Positions 29,701-38,150 of a stretch of DNA of 64,000 nt are shown here, piece after piece. Under the pieces are notes generated by a model. The model searched no databases and was not told the DNA's origin. It worked only from the letters and a program-made list of their open reading frames with translations. Both the position numbers and the translations under genes were made by a program. The stretch is from Marivirga arenosa (GTDB lineage: Bacteria; Bacteroidota; Bacteroidia; Cytophagales; Cyclobacteriaceae): assembly GCF_030503875.2 (NCBI RefSeq), contig NZ_CP129968.2:1-64000 (forward strand), in the 5' to 3' direction. Each line of letters opens with the position of its first letter. The stretch's first letter is position 1.

Positions 29701-29723
29701 AAACTGGGGTAGAATTCCATAAA
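29701..29723 (+). repeat. Fossil duplicate of the recG 3' end
   Basis: Bases 29701-29723 match 28682-28704, the last codons and stop of recG, at 21 of 23 positions. The original encodes NWSRIS-stop; the copy would encode NWGRIP-stop. The two direct copies bracket the lipoprotein gene and its terminator, which is consistent with insertion or recombination at the recG stop. Confidence 0.7.
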
Positions 29724-29731
29724 AACAAAAA

Positions 29732-29760
29732 AGCCTTCCAGACTCAAAATCTGAAAGGCT
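29732..29760 (-). terminator. Terminator of the metalloprotease gene
   Basis: AGCCTTCCAGA and TCTGAAAGGCT form an 11-position stem with one mismatch. On the minus strand the hairpin is followed by a T-rich run (complement of aaaaacaaaaaa), just beyond the stop at 29784. Confidence 0.75.
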
Positions 29761-29783
29761 CAGGTATTAATGTTATTTATTTA

Positions 29784-32228
29784 TTACCCTCTAGGATCTA
29801 AAATCATATCAATCCTACTTACTAAATCTTGTAAATGATAACGTGACATCTCATCTCTCTGTCTTGCTAATCCACGGTTGATTTCAGATCTTAAGATATT
29901 CAAGTTTCCTCTTGCTAATGAAGGAATATCAGTAGTTCTTAGATCATCATCTTCAGTATTTACTAATTTACCCAACTGCTCTACAAATGTTTTCTGAAGA
30001 TTTCTTCTATAGGTATCGATTGTACTTCCAGTTCTTAATTCAGAGAATATGCCTCTTCTTAAGTCCTCCATCATTTCTGTTGCTTTATAAGCATCATTTC
30101 CATTCAATACTTCATTCTCAAGAACTCTCTTCACTCTGTCAGCTTGAAATAAATTCCCAAGCGTTCTAGTTTGTAAAGCTTTAATTCTATCCACTATACC
30201 TGCAGTTTCAATACGCGTTAAAATTTCAGCGTTGATGATCCAATCAGGAGTAGCAAATAACTGCTTATTTAAAAACTCAATCGCTCTTTCTTGTTTGTCT
30301 TTAGGCGTATGGGTATAAACCGCTCCCTCTTCATCAGAGGTTTTGAAGTTCTCATACACACCACCAACATTATTAGAAACATGGCCCATGTAACGATTAT
30401 ATTGACCGATTACGTTTCCATACAATTCTTGTAGTTCCTCATAGTTCTTTCCTTCTTCAGTTCCCCACTCCATAAGGTTTGAAGTAATACGCTTTAAGTT
30501 TTCTATTCCTAAAGCTGATGCTCTCATAGCATCATCTCCTATATCCTCAGTTTGAGCGCTAGGATCTACCACTCCTCTTTGCTGACGACCATAATGCATT
30601 GCTCTATCATCTGCTCTTTCTAAAATCCACCCATTAAGAGTTTCTTCTTCATCATCAGCAGTTTCTACATTTGGAAGTGCTCTGTAGCCATACTCAATAG
30701 CCCATTTATCATATTCTCCAATTCTTGGGAAGAAATTAGTTACTCCATCACCTGGCTGAGCCACATAATTAAATCTAGCATAATCCATAATTGATGGTGC
30801 TACACCATGAGTTGCTGTAAAACTTGGTGATCTTAATGAATCTACTGAATAAGCAGGGCTTGATCCCATATTATGAGGTAAACCCATTGTATGTCCTACT
30901 TCGTGAGCAGCAACAAATCTTATTAACTCACCCATTAATTCTTCTTCGAATTGTATTTTTTGTGCTTCAGGATTCACTGCAGCGGTCTGAATAAAATACC
31001 AGTTTCTTAATAAGTTCATCACATTATGATACCATAAAATATCACTTTCTAAAATTTCACCCGTTCTTGGATCATGAACGTGTGGACCTTGAGCATTCTG
31101 GATATCTGTAGCGATATAGCGGATTACTGAATATCTTACATCTTCAGGACTCCAATCTGGATCTTCTTCCTTGGTTGGAGCATCTTTTGCGATTATAGCA
31201 TTTTTAAAACCTGCTGCTTCAAATGCTACTTGCCAATCTTCCACACCTTGTTTAATATATTTTCTCCACTCATTAGGAGTTGCAGGGTCAATGTAATAAA
31301 CAATCGGCTTTACGGGTTCAACTAGTTCCCCTCTGTTGTAAGCATCCCAATCTGATGGCTCTAATCTCCAACGTGTAATGAATCTTCTGTCACCTGCCTT
31401 GAACACATCTTTAGAATAATCAAGTTGTCTGATTGAAAAGTAACCTACTCTTTCATCAAAATTTCTTGGCACAATAGGATCCTCTGGTAAAAGAATCATT
31501 GATTGGTTCATTTCAATTGATAATGTTTCTGTGATTTCATTATCTGGAAGTTCTCCACCTTTGTATGTAAGTATATGTCTTACTTCAACATTTTCAGGAA
31601 ATGCTTTACCGTGAACGATAATCGAGCGTTCTTTATCAACTCTAGATATTTTGAATGCTTTACGCTGTCTATCTGACAATGCTCCTATCATTGGAACATC
31701 AGTTGTGAAGAAATCATTAATCTTAATCACATAAGAAGAAGAATCTTTTCCTATGGTTTCAATTTTGAAGCTCTCAATAATAGGTTCAAAATTATTGTTC
31801 TTTACAGATTTATAAATAGGATCTTCTTCATTAGCAACAGAGTTGTAAGAAACAGATCTCAACAATAAATGATCATCCTTCTTTTGAAAACGGATCACTT
31901 GTTGAGGACGAGACTTCATTCCCGCACCACCGAAATTCAAGCCTTTAACATGCCCTGAAATTCTTGATACAATAAGAATTTCTTTTTCTAATATATCTGT
32001 AGGAATCTCAAAGTAGTAATCTTCTCCTACCTTGTGAAAAGTAAATAATCCCTCATCTGACTCCGCTTCGGATGTGATGATTTTTGAATAAGGCTTATAT
32101 TTTGACTTTGGCCCTTTTTCCTCTTTCGATTCCTCTTTTTTCTTTTTACCAAATAGCTGAGCATTACTTTCTGAAGCAGAAAGCCCAATAAATGCTATTA
32201 AAGCAAGACTTAATATGATTTTTTTCAT
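29784..32228 (-). CDS. Exported zinc-dependent metalloprotease (DUF5117/DUF5118-type)
   Basis: An 814-residue protein with a signal peptide ending SNAQ (about 24). A Lys/Glu-rich linker is followed by the DUF5118/DUF5117-like N-terminal region (FHKVGEDYYFEIPTDILEKEI and following). The catalytic HEVGHTMGLPHN lies at 442-453, an extended HExxHxxGxxH zinc site, with a downstream Met-turn candidate SIMDYARFNY. A C-terminal helical domain follows. Such proteins are common in Bacteroidota and act in the periplasm or at the cell surface; natural substrates are unknown. It has its own terminator. Confidence 0.87.
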   Translation of the reverse strand: MKKIILSLALIAFIGLSASESNAQLFGKKKKEESKEEKGPKSKYKPYSKIITSEAESDEGLFTFHKVGEDYYFEIPTDILEKEILIVSRISGHVKGLNFGGAGMKSRPQQVIRFQKKDDHLLLRSVSYNSVANEEDPIYKSVKNNNFEPIIESFKIETIGKDSSSYVIKINDFFTTDVPMIGALSDRQRKAFKISRVDKERSIIVHGKAFPENVEVRHILTYKGGELPDNEITETLSIEMNQSMILLPEDPIVPRNFDERVGYFSIRQLDYSKDVFKAGDRRFITRWRLEPSDWDAYNRGELVEPVKPIVYYIDPATPNEWRKYIKQGVEDWQVAFEAAGFKNAIIAKDAPTKEEDPDWSPEDVRYSVIRYIATDIQNAQGPHVHDPRTGEILESDILWYHNVMNLLRNWYFIQTAAVNPEAQKIQFEEELMGELIRFVAAHEVGHTMGLPHNMGSSPAYSVDSLRSPSFTATHGVAPSIMDYARFNYVAQPGDGVTNFFPRIGEYDKWAIEYGYRALPNVETADDEEETLNGWILERADDRAMHYGRQQRGVVDPSAQTEDIGDDAMRASALGIENLKRITSNLMEWGTEEGKNYEELQELYGNVIGQYNRYMGHVSNNVGGVYENFKTSDEEGAVYTHTPKDKQERAIEFLNKQLFATPDWIINAEILTRIETAGIVDRIKALQTRTLGNLFQADRVKRVLENEVLNGNDAYKATEMMEDLRRGIFSELRTGSTIDTYRRNLQKTFVEQLGKLVNTEDDDLRTTDIPSLARGNLNILRSEINRGLARQRDEMSRYHLQDLVSRIDMILDPRG

Positions 32229-32413
32229 TGTATGTACATTTAATTTCCTGCTAAACTAACAATCTGAACGTATTATGTTTAGAATTTTAAACTCTTTTCC
32301 ATGAGTGGGTAAATGTGGTATATTAAAGGGCAATACCTTTAACCTATGATTGGTGTTTACTATAAGTTTTAAGTCTAATAATTCATTTTAAAAGATTTTA
32401 AATGGATTTATAT

Positions 32414-32421
32414 TAGTTTTG
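32414..32421 (+). promoter_or_regulatory. Candidate -7 box that decides the start of the gene at 32449
   Basis: TAGTTTTG matches TAnnTTTG. A possible TTG start at 32419 overlaps this box, so the downstream ATG at 32449 is the more reasonable start. Confidence 0.4.
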
Positions 32422-32448
32422 TATGGAATAATAATTTTGAATAGAAGC

Positions 32449-32973
32449 ATGAAGAAAGCACTGTATATAATTGTAGGTCTGGGCATTATTTCATTAATCG
32501 TTTATGCTGTTTTAGGTGGTTTTAAAACGGTAGAAATTTCTGTAAATGAAAAACCACAAGTCCATATTGCTGGGACATTTTTTTCAGGCAAAATAGGCTC
32601 TGATACTTTGCAGTCTTTATTTATGCAGTCTAAAAAATTAGTGGAGACAGAAGAAACTGCAAGCTCCATTGCTATAGTTTATTTTGGTGAAGCAGATACA
32701 AAATCTGGTAAGGTGGAAAACTTCATTGGGGTAGTAGTGGGAGATGATCCTATTCATAAAATGCCTGAAAATTGGGAAATCAAATCTTTCTCTAGTAAGC
32801 AATCCATTAAAGGGTGTATTGAAGCCAATGTGTTAGCGATGCCTACTCCGGATGATATGCTTGAGGATTTAAGATCTCATGCGAGTGAGCGGAATATTCA
32901 GACAGATTCAGTTTTCATTGAATACTATCCAGGGCCGAATCAGTTGTGTGTGGAATTATTAACTACTGAGTAA
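32449..32973 (+). CDS. Membrane-anchored GyrI-like domain protein
   Basis: A 174-residue protein from the ATG at 32449. One N-terminal transmembrane helix (ALYIIVGLGIISLIVYAVLG, residues 4-23) anchors a soluble domain with VEISVNEKPQVHIAGTFFSGKI, IAIVYFGEADT and a late SVFIEYYPGPNQLCVELL strand. This two-fold alpha/beta pattern resembles the GyrI-like effector-binding domain also seen in AraC-type regulators and eukaryotic TEX264. Here it lacks any DNA-binding part, so a small-molecule or protein-binding role at the membrane is possible. It is a single gene; confidence in the fold is moderate. Confidence 0.6.
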   Translation: MKKALYIIVGLGIISLIVYAVLGGFKTVEISVNEKPQVHIAGTFFSGKIGSDTLQSLFMQSKKLVETEETASSIAIVYFGEADTKSGKVENFIGVVVGDDPIHKMPENWEIKSFSSKQSIKGCIEANVLAMPTPDDMLEDLRSHASERNIQTDSVFIEYYPGPNQLCVELLTTE

Positions 32974-32988
32974 GCTAATTATATATTC

Positions 32989-33207
32989 TTACCTTACAGA
33001 CTTAATCATATCCTTAGCATGACTCGTTATAAAACTTGCACTTAAAAGATTGATTCCTAAATAAATTATAAAAACTGTATTCGTATCAAGCCCTAAATCA
33101 TTAAACCCAAATTTAAGATTAAAGTATACTAAGTTTACTACCAAAATTAGAATACTAAGCTTCTTAATATATCTAAGCTTTTTGTGAAGATATTCTTTGT
33201 CTTTCAT
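32989..33207 (-). CDS. Small membrane protein, unknown function
   Basis: A 72-residue protein with a charged N-terminus (MKDKEYLHKKLRYIKK) and two hydrophobic helices (about 17-35 and 44-62). I do not recognise the family. It begins 7 bases after the aroE stop on the same strand and probably belongs to the end of that long operon. Coding status is supported by its placement and hydrophobic periodicity only. Confidence 0.5.
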   Translation of the reverse strand: MKDKEYLHKKLRYIKKLSILILVVNLVYFNLKFGFNDLGLDTNTVFIIYLGINLLSASFITSHAKDMIKSVR

Positions 33208-33214
33208 CCTATCA

Positions 33215-33946
33215 TTATTTATTCCAAATCTCCCAGGATTTTTCTGCCTGACCGATCAGCATCTCTAGTCCGTTCATTACTTGAGCCCCTTGTTTTTTCC
33301 CAGCTTTCATAAAAGCTGTTTCAGCAGGATTATATACTAAATCGTAAAGATTATGATATCCCGTTAATAAAGTATAGGGTATACTGGGTTTATTCTCAAT
33401 ATCAGGATATGTCCCTAATGGAGTGGTATTGATAATTAATTTATTCTCTTTGATAATCTCTGGATTCTGATTTAAATCAGTATAGGTTAAATCATACCCT
33501 TCTTTTCTAGAAACTACACTAAAAGGAATATTAATATCTTCTAACACTTTCTTAATAGCTTTAGAAGCTCCTCCAGAACCCAATATTAGAGCTTTCGAAT
33601 TGAAGTCTGTTGGTAAGAATTTTAATAGTGAATTCTTAAAACCAAAATAATCAGAATTAAAGCCTTTGGTTTCTCCATCTTTAAATTGAACCACATTTAC
33701 AGCTCCAATTGCAGCTGCATGTTCATCTAATTTATCTAAAAAGGGAATGATTTGTTCTTTATAGGGAATAGTGACATTCAATCCAGCAATTTCTTGCTTT
33801 TTTAAGTTTTCAAATTCTTGAATATTTTCGAGTGGAAATAATCGATACTCACAATCTTCGATATTTTCCTTTTCAAATTTCTCAGCAAAATATTTTCCAG
33901 AAAAGGAATGCTCTAGTGGATAACCGATTAAACCAAAGGTTTTCAC
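33215..33946 (-). CDS. aroE: Shikimate dehydrogenase
   Basis: A 243-residue enzyme reducing 3-dehydroshikimate to shikimate with NADPH in aromatic amino acid synthesis. Seen are the substrate loop LEHSFSGKYF (11-20), the catalytic Lys in NVTIPYKE (57-64), the Rossmann LGSGGASKA (about 118-126) and the C-terminal MNGLEMLIGQAEKSWEIW. It is slightly short for AroE but complete. The start is GTG, overlapping the upstream DUF368 gene stop (GTGA). Confidence 0.93.
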   Translation of the reverse strand: MKTFGLIGYPLEHSFSGKYFAEKFEKENIEDCEYRLFPLENIQEFENLKKQEIAGLNVTIPYKEQIIPFLDKLDEHAAAIGAVNVVQFKDGETKGFNSDYFGFKNSLLKFLPTDFNSKALILGSGGASKAIKKVLEDINIPFSVVSRKEGYDLTYTDLNQNPEIIKENKLIINTTPLGTYPDIENKPSIPYTLLTGYHNLYDLVYNPAETAFMKAGKKQGAQVMNGLEMLIGQAEKSWEIWNK

Positions 33947-34890
33947 TTTAAGGTGGATTTTACATTTAAAATCCTAGCAATTTTTTCAATTGCTACCACT
34001 ATAAAAACTCCCAAACTAGCCATCAAAATAGCTTGCATCAATTGAGGATCTTGTGCTGTTTCATTTAAAAATTGCTGTGGTAGAACATTATGATCGAGGA
34101 AAGGAACTTGTTCTCCTTTACTATTTATTCTGAATGAATCAACAACTTTCCATGGCCATACTTTATTTAAAGAACCTATCATAAATCCAGCTAATGTAGC
34201 AACTGTAATCGACTGAAAGTTTTTCAAGCTCCAGGAGATTACACGTGAAAAGCTTAAAATACCTACAATACAACCAATAGCGAATATTGCCAATGGCAAT
34301 ATTTCCACATTATGAATTGCTTCTAAAATGAATTTATATTTACCCAAAATCAATAATAGAAAGGCACCAGATATACCTGGAAGTATCATTGCGCAAATCG
34401 CAATAACACCTGCTATAAATACAAACCATAAGCTTTCAGGAGTTTGAGCAGGAGAAACTGATGTTATAAAGTAGGCAATAACAACACCTATTATTCCTGC
34501 AATTATTGATTTCCAATTTTTATTTTCAATATCTCTAGCTACTAACAGAGCAGATATTATGATTAAACCAAAGAAGAATGACCAAACTAGAATAGGATAG
34601 GTAGCCAAAAGGTAACTTATGAGTTTAGCTAAACTGATTAAGCTAATTCCAATTCCAGCAAGTAATGTAATTAAAAAGGAGCCATTAATATGGCTCCAAA
34701 ACTCTTTCAAATTAAATTGAAATAATAGTCTTAATGCAGTAGCATCAACAGATTTTATACTATTTAGTAATTCATCATAAATTCCAGTAATAAAGGCAAC
34801 TGTTCCTCCTGAAACACCTGGTACTACATCTGCACTTCCCATAGCGATACCTTTTACTAGCAATACAAGATATTCTTTGATTGATCGCAC
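33943..34890 (-). CDS. DUF368 family protein, PopT-type undecaprenyl-phosphate translocase
   Basis: A 315-residue membrane protein with about eight helices and the two DUF368 motifs, MGSADVVPGVSGGT (17-30) and ILPGISGAFLLLILGKY (about 172-188), arranged as an inverted repeat. DUF368 proteins (PopT) were recently shown to return undecaprenyl phosphate across the inner membrane. Its place in a run with polysaccharide export genes fits carrier recycling. The start is GTG; the stop overlaps aroE. The upstream phosphosulfolactate synthase gene ends 13 bases earlier. Confidence 0.87.
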   Translation of the reverse strand: MRSIKEYLVLLVKGIAMGSADVVPGVSGGTVAFITGIYDELLNSIKSVDATALRLLFQFNLKEFWSHINGSFLITLLAGIGISLISLAKLISYLLATYPILVWSFFFGLIIISALLVARDIENKNWKSIIAGIIGVVIAYFITSVSPAQTPESLWFVFIAGVIAICAMILPGISGAFLLLILGKYKFILEAIHNVEILPLAIFAIGCIVGILSFSRVISWSLKNFQSITVATLAGFMIGSLNKVWPWKVVDSFRINSKGEQVPFLDHNVLPQQFLNETAQDPQLMQAILMASLGVFIVVAIEKIARILNVKSTLK

Positions 34891-34903
34891 TAAAACTTCG
34901 TTT

Positions 34904-35677
34904 TTATAGTAAATCTTTATTATTCAAGAAATGGTGGAAAGTATCCCCTCTTAATCCCAAACGAATTGTTTCTAAAGGAATTACTTCATTAGGTGCAATA
35001 TTTCCAAGATTTACGTTAGCTCCAACCAACTTAATAAAATATACTTGCTGTGCTTTTTGTGGCGCCTCCCATATAATTTTTTCAAAAGGAATTTTTGTTA
35101 AGATTTCCTGAACTAGTCCTGATCTTACCTCTCCACTAGCTCTAAATAACCCAACATTACCAGCTTCTCTCGATTCACCAATAACTTTCCAAGCACCAGC
35201 ATCTAATTCAGATTGCATTAATTCAATCCACTGATAAGGCGGTATAATTTTTTCTGCATCTTTGGATCCTACTTCCGAAAGTACTGTTACTTGATCAGAT
35301 AATTTATTGATGTAGTCTAGCTTTAAATCGTGAGGTAATTCAATGGAGCCGTCTGACACTTCACAAAACTCCATATCATATTTATCCAATAACTTTCTAT
35401 AATCCTCAAACTGATCTCTGATTACAAAAGCTTCAAATAAAGTGCCTCCAAAATAGGTTGGAATACCCGCTTCTTTATAAAGAGCTAATTTATCTTTAAG
35501 ATTTGTAGTTACGTAAGATGTAGCCCATCCTAACTTTACGATATCAGTATATTCTCCACTGCTGTCAATAAAGTCCTCCACTTCTCTTAAGCTAAGGCCT
35601 TTATCCATAGCCATAGTAAATCCTACATCTCTTGGTTTGTTTGGTCGTTCAGGGATGTGTTTTAATTCGTAGTTCAT
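34904..35677 (-). CDS. Phosphosulfolactate synthase (ComA family)
   Basis: A 257-residue TIM-barrel protein of the ComA family, which adds sulfite to phosphoenolpyruvate to give 2-phospho-3-sulfolactate. Characteristic segments are RPNKPRDVGFTMAMDKGLS (12-30), DIVKLGWATSY (about 45-55), TYFGGTLFEAF (about 74-84), CEVSDGSIELP and VIGESREAGNVGLF (about 160-173). First known from methanogen coenzyme M synthesis, homologues also occur in bacteria. Coenzyme M is not expected here; sulfolactate or a sulfonolipid precursor is a possible product. It begins 3 bases after the TPR gene stop, so the two are probably coupled. Confidence 0.85.
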   Translation of the reverse strand: MNYELKHIPERPNKPRDVGFTMAMDKGLSLREVEDFIDSSGEYTDIVKLGWATSYVTTNLKDKLALYKEAGIPTYFGGTLFEAFVIRDQFEDYRKLLDKYDMEFCEVSDGSIELPHDLKLDYINKLSDQVTVLSEVGSKDAEKIIPPYQWIELMQSELDAGAWKVIGESREAGNVGLFRASGEVRSGLVQEILTKIPFEKIIWEAPQKAQQVYFIKLVGANVNLGNIAPNEVIPLETIRLGLRGDTFHHFLNNKDLL

Positions 35678-35680
35678 GTT

Positions 35681-37090
35681 TTAATGGTTATCTTTTCTGA
35701 ATTGGTCAATGATTTTAAACAATGCCTTTTGTGTTTCCACCCTGGGAAAGAAATCATAAAGCACTGTATGCATTTCAAAGTCCAAAACTAATGCATTTTC
35801 CAGAAAGATAAAGGCTTCTTTGTATTTACCGTATTCAATTAGATAGGCCGTCATTCTAAAATAAAGTTCAGGAGCATCAGGATTATCCTCCATTCCTTCC
35901 TTAATTATATTGATTGCAACCTCCAATTCACCTGATTCATAATAGATATAGGACCAGTCTAAAAATAAACTAACCTCCTCAGGGTCAAGCGCTACAGCTT
36001 CTTCATAAGCTTCAATAGATGAGTTTTGATTGCCTAATTGATATTCTGCATTAGCTAAGGCTTGCCAATATTTTGATTCGTGTTTATTTATTTTAATTGC
36101 TTTCTTGGAATAATGAACTGCTTCTATCCATTTTTCTTGTTCAATAAGACACAGAGCCATTCCGAAATACGCTTCATCATATAAGGAATCGAACTTTACA
36201 GCCTTTTGAAAATACTTTATCGCTAAATCAACCTGATCAAGTTTATCATAAGTTTCAGCCATTCTGCAATACACTTCCGCACTAGGTCCTTCAATTCTTA
36301 AGGTTTGAGAAAAAGCATCAAGTGCTTTATTATTTTCCTCAATTGCAGAATATGTATTCCCCATATTAAAATAAGCTGAGGCAAAATTCTCATCAATTGC
36401 AATAGCGTAATCGTAGGCTTCAATAGCCTTCTCGTATTTTCCTAGTTTGTGTAATACCACACCAAGATTATACCAAGCATGGTATGAATAAGGGTCCGCA
36501 TCAATAAACTTTTCATAATAAGCAATACTCCCTTCAAGTTGGTCTGTAACATCCAAGCAATAGGCTAACTCATATATAGCATTTTCATGATTTATATTTT
36601 CTTCCAATACTAGCTTATAGTTTTTGATAGCCTCTTCATATTTACCTAATTGCTGATAAGCCATCCCCATTTGAAATAAGACTTCATCTTTTTCCTCCGC
36701 AAAAGTTAAGGCCTTCCGTAAGCATTCTATGGCATCGTGATTTTTATTTGTAATAGTTAGGATGTTCGCTTTTGTTAACAATAAATCAACATCATTAGGC
36801 TGGATATTTTCGGCTTTTTCAATTGCCACTAATGCTTTATCATAACGGGAATTACTTGCTAAAACATGAGCATTAAGAATTAGTAATTCTACAGAAAACG
36901 GAAATTGTTCAACTGCAAATTCACTTGCTTTTAAAGCCTTCATGAATTTGTCATTATCAAGATATAATTCAATTACCTTTTCTAATTCTTCAACATCAAA
37001 AAAATGGAAATCTTTACCCTGAATATGATTTTCGAATTTTTTAATCAACTCTTTCTCTTCATCTTTTCTGTTTCTGAAAAATTCGCTCAT
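35681..37090 (-). CDS. Tetratricopeptide-repeat protein
   Basis: A 469-residue soluble protein made of about a dozen 34-residue TPRs with the typical W/L-G-Y-A-F-P pattern, for example AYQQLGKYEEAIKNYKLVLE, YNLGVVLHKLGKYEKAIEAY and ALCLIEQEKWIEAVHYSKKA. No signal peptide is present, so it acts in the cytoplasm, probably as a scaffold. It is separated by 76 bases from the SDR gene upstream and by only 3 bases from the phosphosulfolactate synthase gene downstream. TPR/phosphosulfolactate pairing may be conserved; the partner is unknown. Confidence 0.85.
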   Translation of the reverse strand: MSEFFRNRKDEEKELIKKFENHIQGKDFHFFDVEELEKVIELYLDNDKFMKALKASEFAVEQFPFSVELLILNAHVLASNSRYDKALVAIEKAENIQPNDVDLLLTKANILTITNKNHDAIECLRKALTFAEEKDEVLFQMGMAYQQLGKYEEAIKNYKLVLEENINHENAIYELAYCLDVTDQLEGSIAYYEKFIDADPYSYHAWYNLGVVLHKLGKYEKAIEAYDYAIAIDENFASAYFNMGNTYSAIEENNKALDAFSQTLRIEGPSAEVYCRMAETYDKLDQVDLAIKYFQKAVKFDSLYDEAYFGMALCLIEQEKWIEAVHYSKKAIKINKHESKYWQALANAEYQLGNQNSSIEAYEEAVALDPEEVSLFLDWSYIYYESGELEVAINIIKEGMEDNPDAPELYFRMTAYLIEYGKYKEAFIFLENALVLDFEMHTVLYDFFPRVETQKALFKIIDQFRKDNH

Positions 37091-37166
37091 AAATAATTGT
37101 ATGTGGTTAACTAAATTTACTTATTAATAAGTGAAAAACAAGCAACGCTATTTTATTTTCTTAAGT

Positions 37167-38150
37167 TTACAATTCTCCATTTTTTTGCATTTCTGCTGCA
37201 GTCCATTCTATTGAATCATGTAATTCACGAAAGGAAAAGTTCAATTCTCGTTTTAGCTTGCTTGAATCATAAATAATTGAGCTCCCTGCCATCTTCGCTG
37301 TTTCAAGGCTCAAAGTTGGTGGTTTACTTCGGATTTTACTTAATAAATTTTCAATTATTGCCCCAAAAACAACTAATGATTTGGGGACAGGTATAAAAGG
37401 AGGTCTTTTCTTCAATTCTTTAGCTATTGCATTAAAAAATTTTTCATAGGATATATAGGATGCGCTTACTACATATTGCTGATTTACAATTCCATCATCT
37501 ACACAATTCAAAATTATTTCTGCTACATCTCTTGCGTCCACATAATTGATTATCCCTTTTGTAAAAAACGGTTTATTATCACTTATATAGCCAAATAATT
37601 GGGCGCTGCTTTGGTATTTATTGGCAGGGCCTATGATAACTGAAGGATTCAATATTAAAAGAGGCAAGCCATATTCTGACATCTCTTTTAATTTTAATTC
37701 TGCCTCTCTTTTACTTTTTCCATAATTTGTGATAAATGACTGCTCTGAAAAATTAGTGTCTTCCTTTACTATATTATTCACACCGTTTTTACCTAATGCC
37801 GATACACTACTGATAAAGATAAATTGATCAACCTTTGCTAGAAGCGCATCATTTGCAATTTTTAAAGTCCAATCTTGGTTTACAGAAAATATCTTTTCTT
37901 TATCTTTTTGTAAATATGATACTAAAGCTGCAGCATGAATTACAATATCAATTTTTTGAGAAACCTTATCGAATAGGTTTTGAGAATATGAATCATAACT
38001 TATCCAGGTAACTAGCTCAGAATTTATGTTGGAGTTTGAACCAGCTCTTTTAACAGCAAATACCTTGTGCCCTTGTAAAATTAATTTTCGTAGAATTTGA
38101 GTTCCTAATAAACCCGTAGCTCCAGTTAATAAAACTGACTTTTTAGGCAT
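37167..38150 (-). CDS. NAD-dependent epimerase/dehydratase family protein (extended SDR)
   Basis: A 327-residue extended short-chain dehydrogenase. The N-terminal Rossmann motif is TGATGLLGTQIL (9-20), with FISSVSALG (about 112-120) supplying a Ser and the catalytic YGKSKREAE (Tyr/Lys) near 140. Family members modify nucleotide-activated sugars or related substrates. Its start overlaps the Wzc-like gene stop by one base, so it is the last gene of the polysaccharide segment, suggesting a role in sugar-precursor or lipid-linked intermediate synthesis. Exact reaction unknown. Confidence 0.84.
   Translation of the reverse strand: MPKKSVLLTGATGLLGTQILRKLILQGHKVFAVKRAGSNSNINSELVTWISYDSYSQNLFDKVSQKIDIVIHAAALVSYLQKDKEKIFSVNQDWTLKIANDALLAKVDQFIFISSVSALGKNGVNNIVKEDTNFSEQSFITNYGKSKREAELKLKEMSEYGLPLLILNPSVIIGPANKYQSSAQLFGYISDNKPFFTKGIINYVDARDVAEIILNCVDDGIVNQQYVVSASYISYEKFFNAIAKELKKRPPFIPVPKSLVVFGAIIENLLSKIRSKPPTLSLETAKMAGSSIIYDSSKLKRELNFSFRELHDSIEWTAAEMQKNGEL

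Larger units (their letters stand above)
29438..29783. other. Intergenic region with recG-tail fossil and terminator
   Basis: This 346-base spacer lies between two minus-strand genes. It holds a 23-base near copy of the recG 3' end (29701-29723) and the terminator of the metalloprotease gene (29732-29760). I see no coding potential in the remainder, which is AT-rich and probably contains the lipoprotein promoter. Confidence 0.6.

Noticed and set aside
28754..29723. Insertion sequence or transposon bracketed by direct repeats
   Set aside because: There is no transposase gene and no terminal inverted repeat. The direct copies are kept only as a scar of an unknown event.
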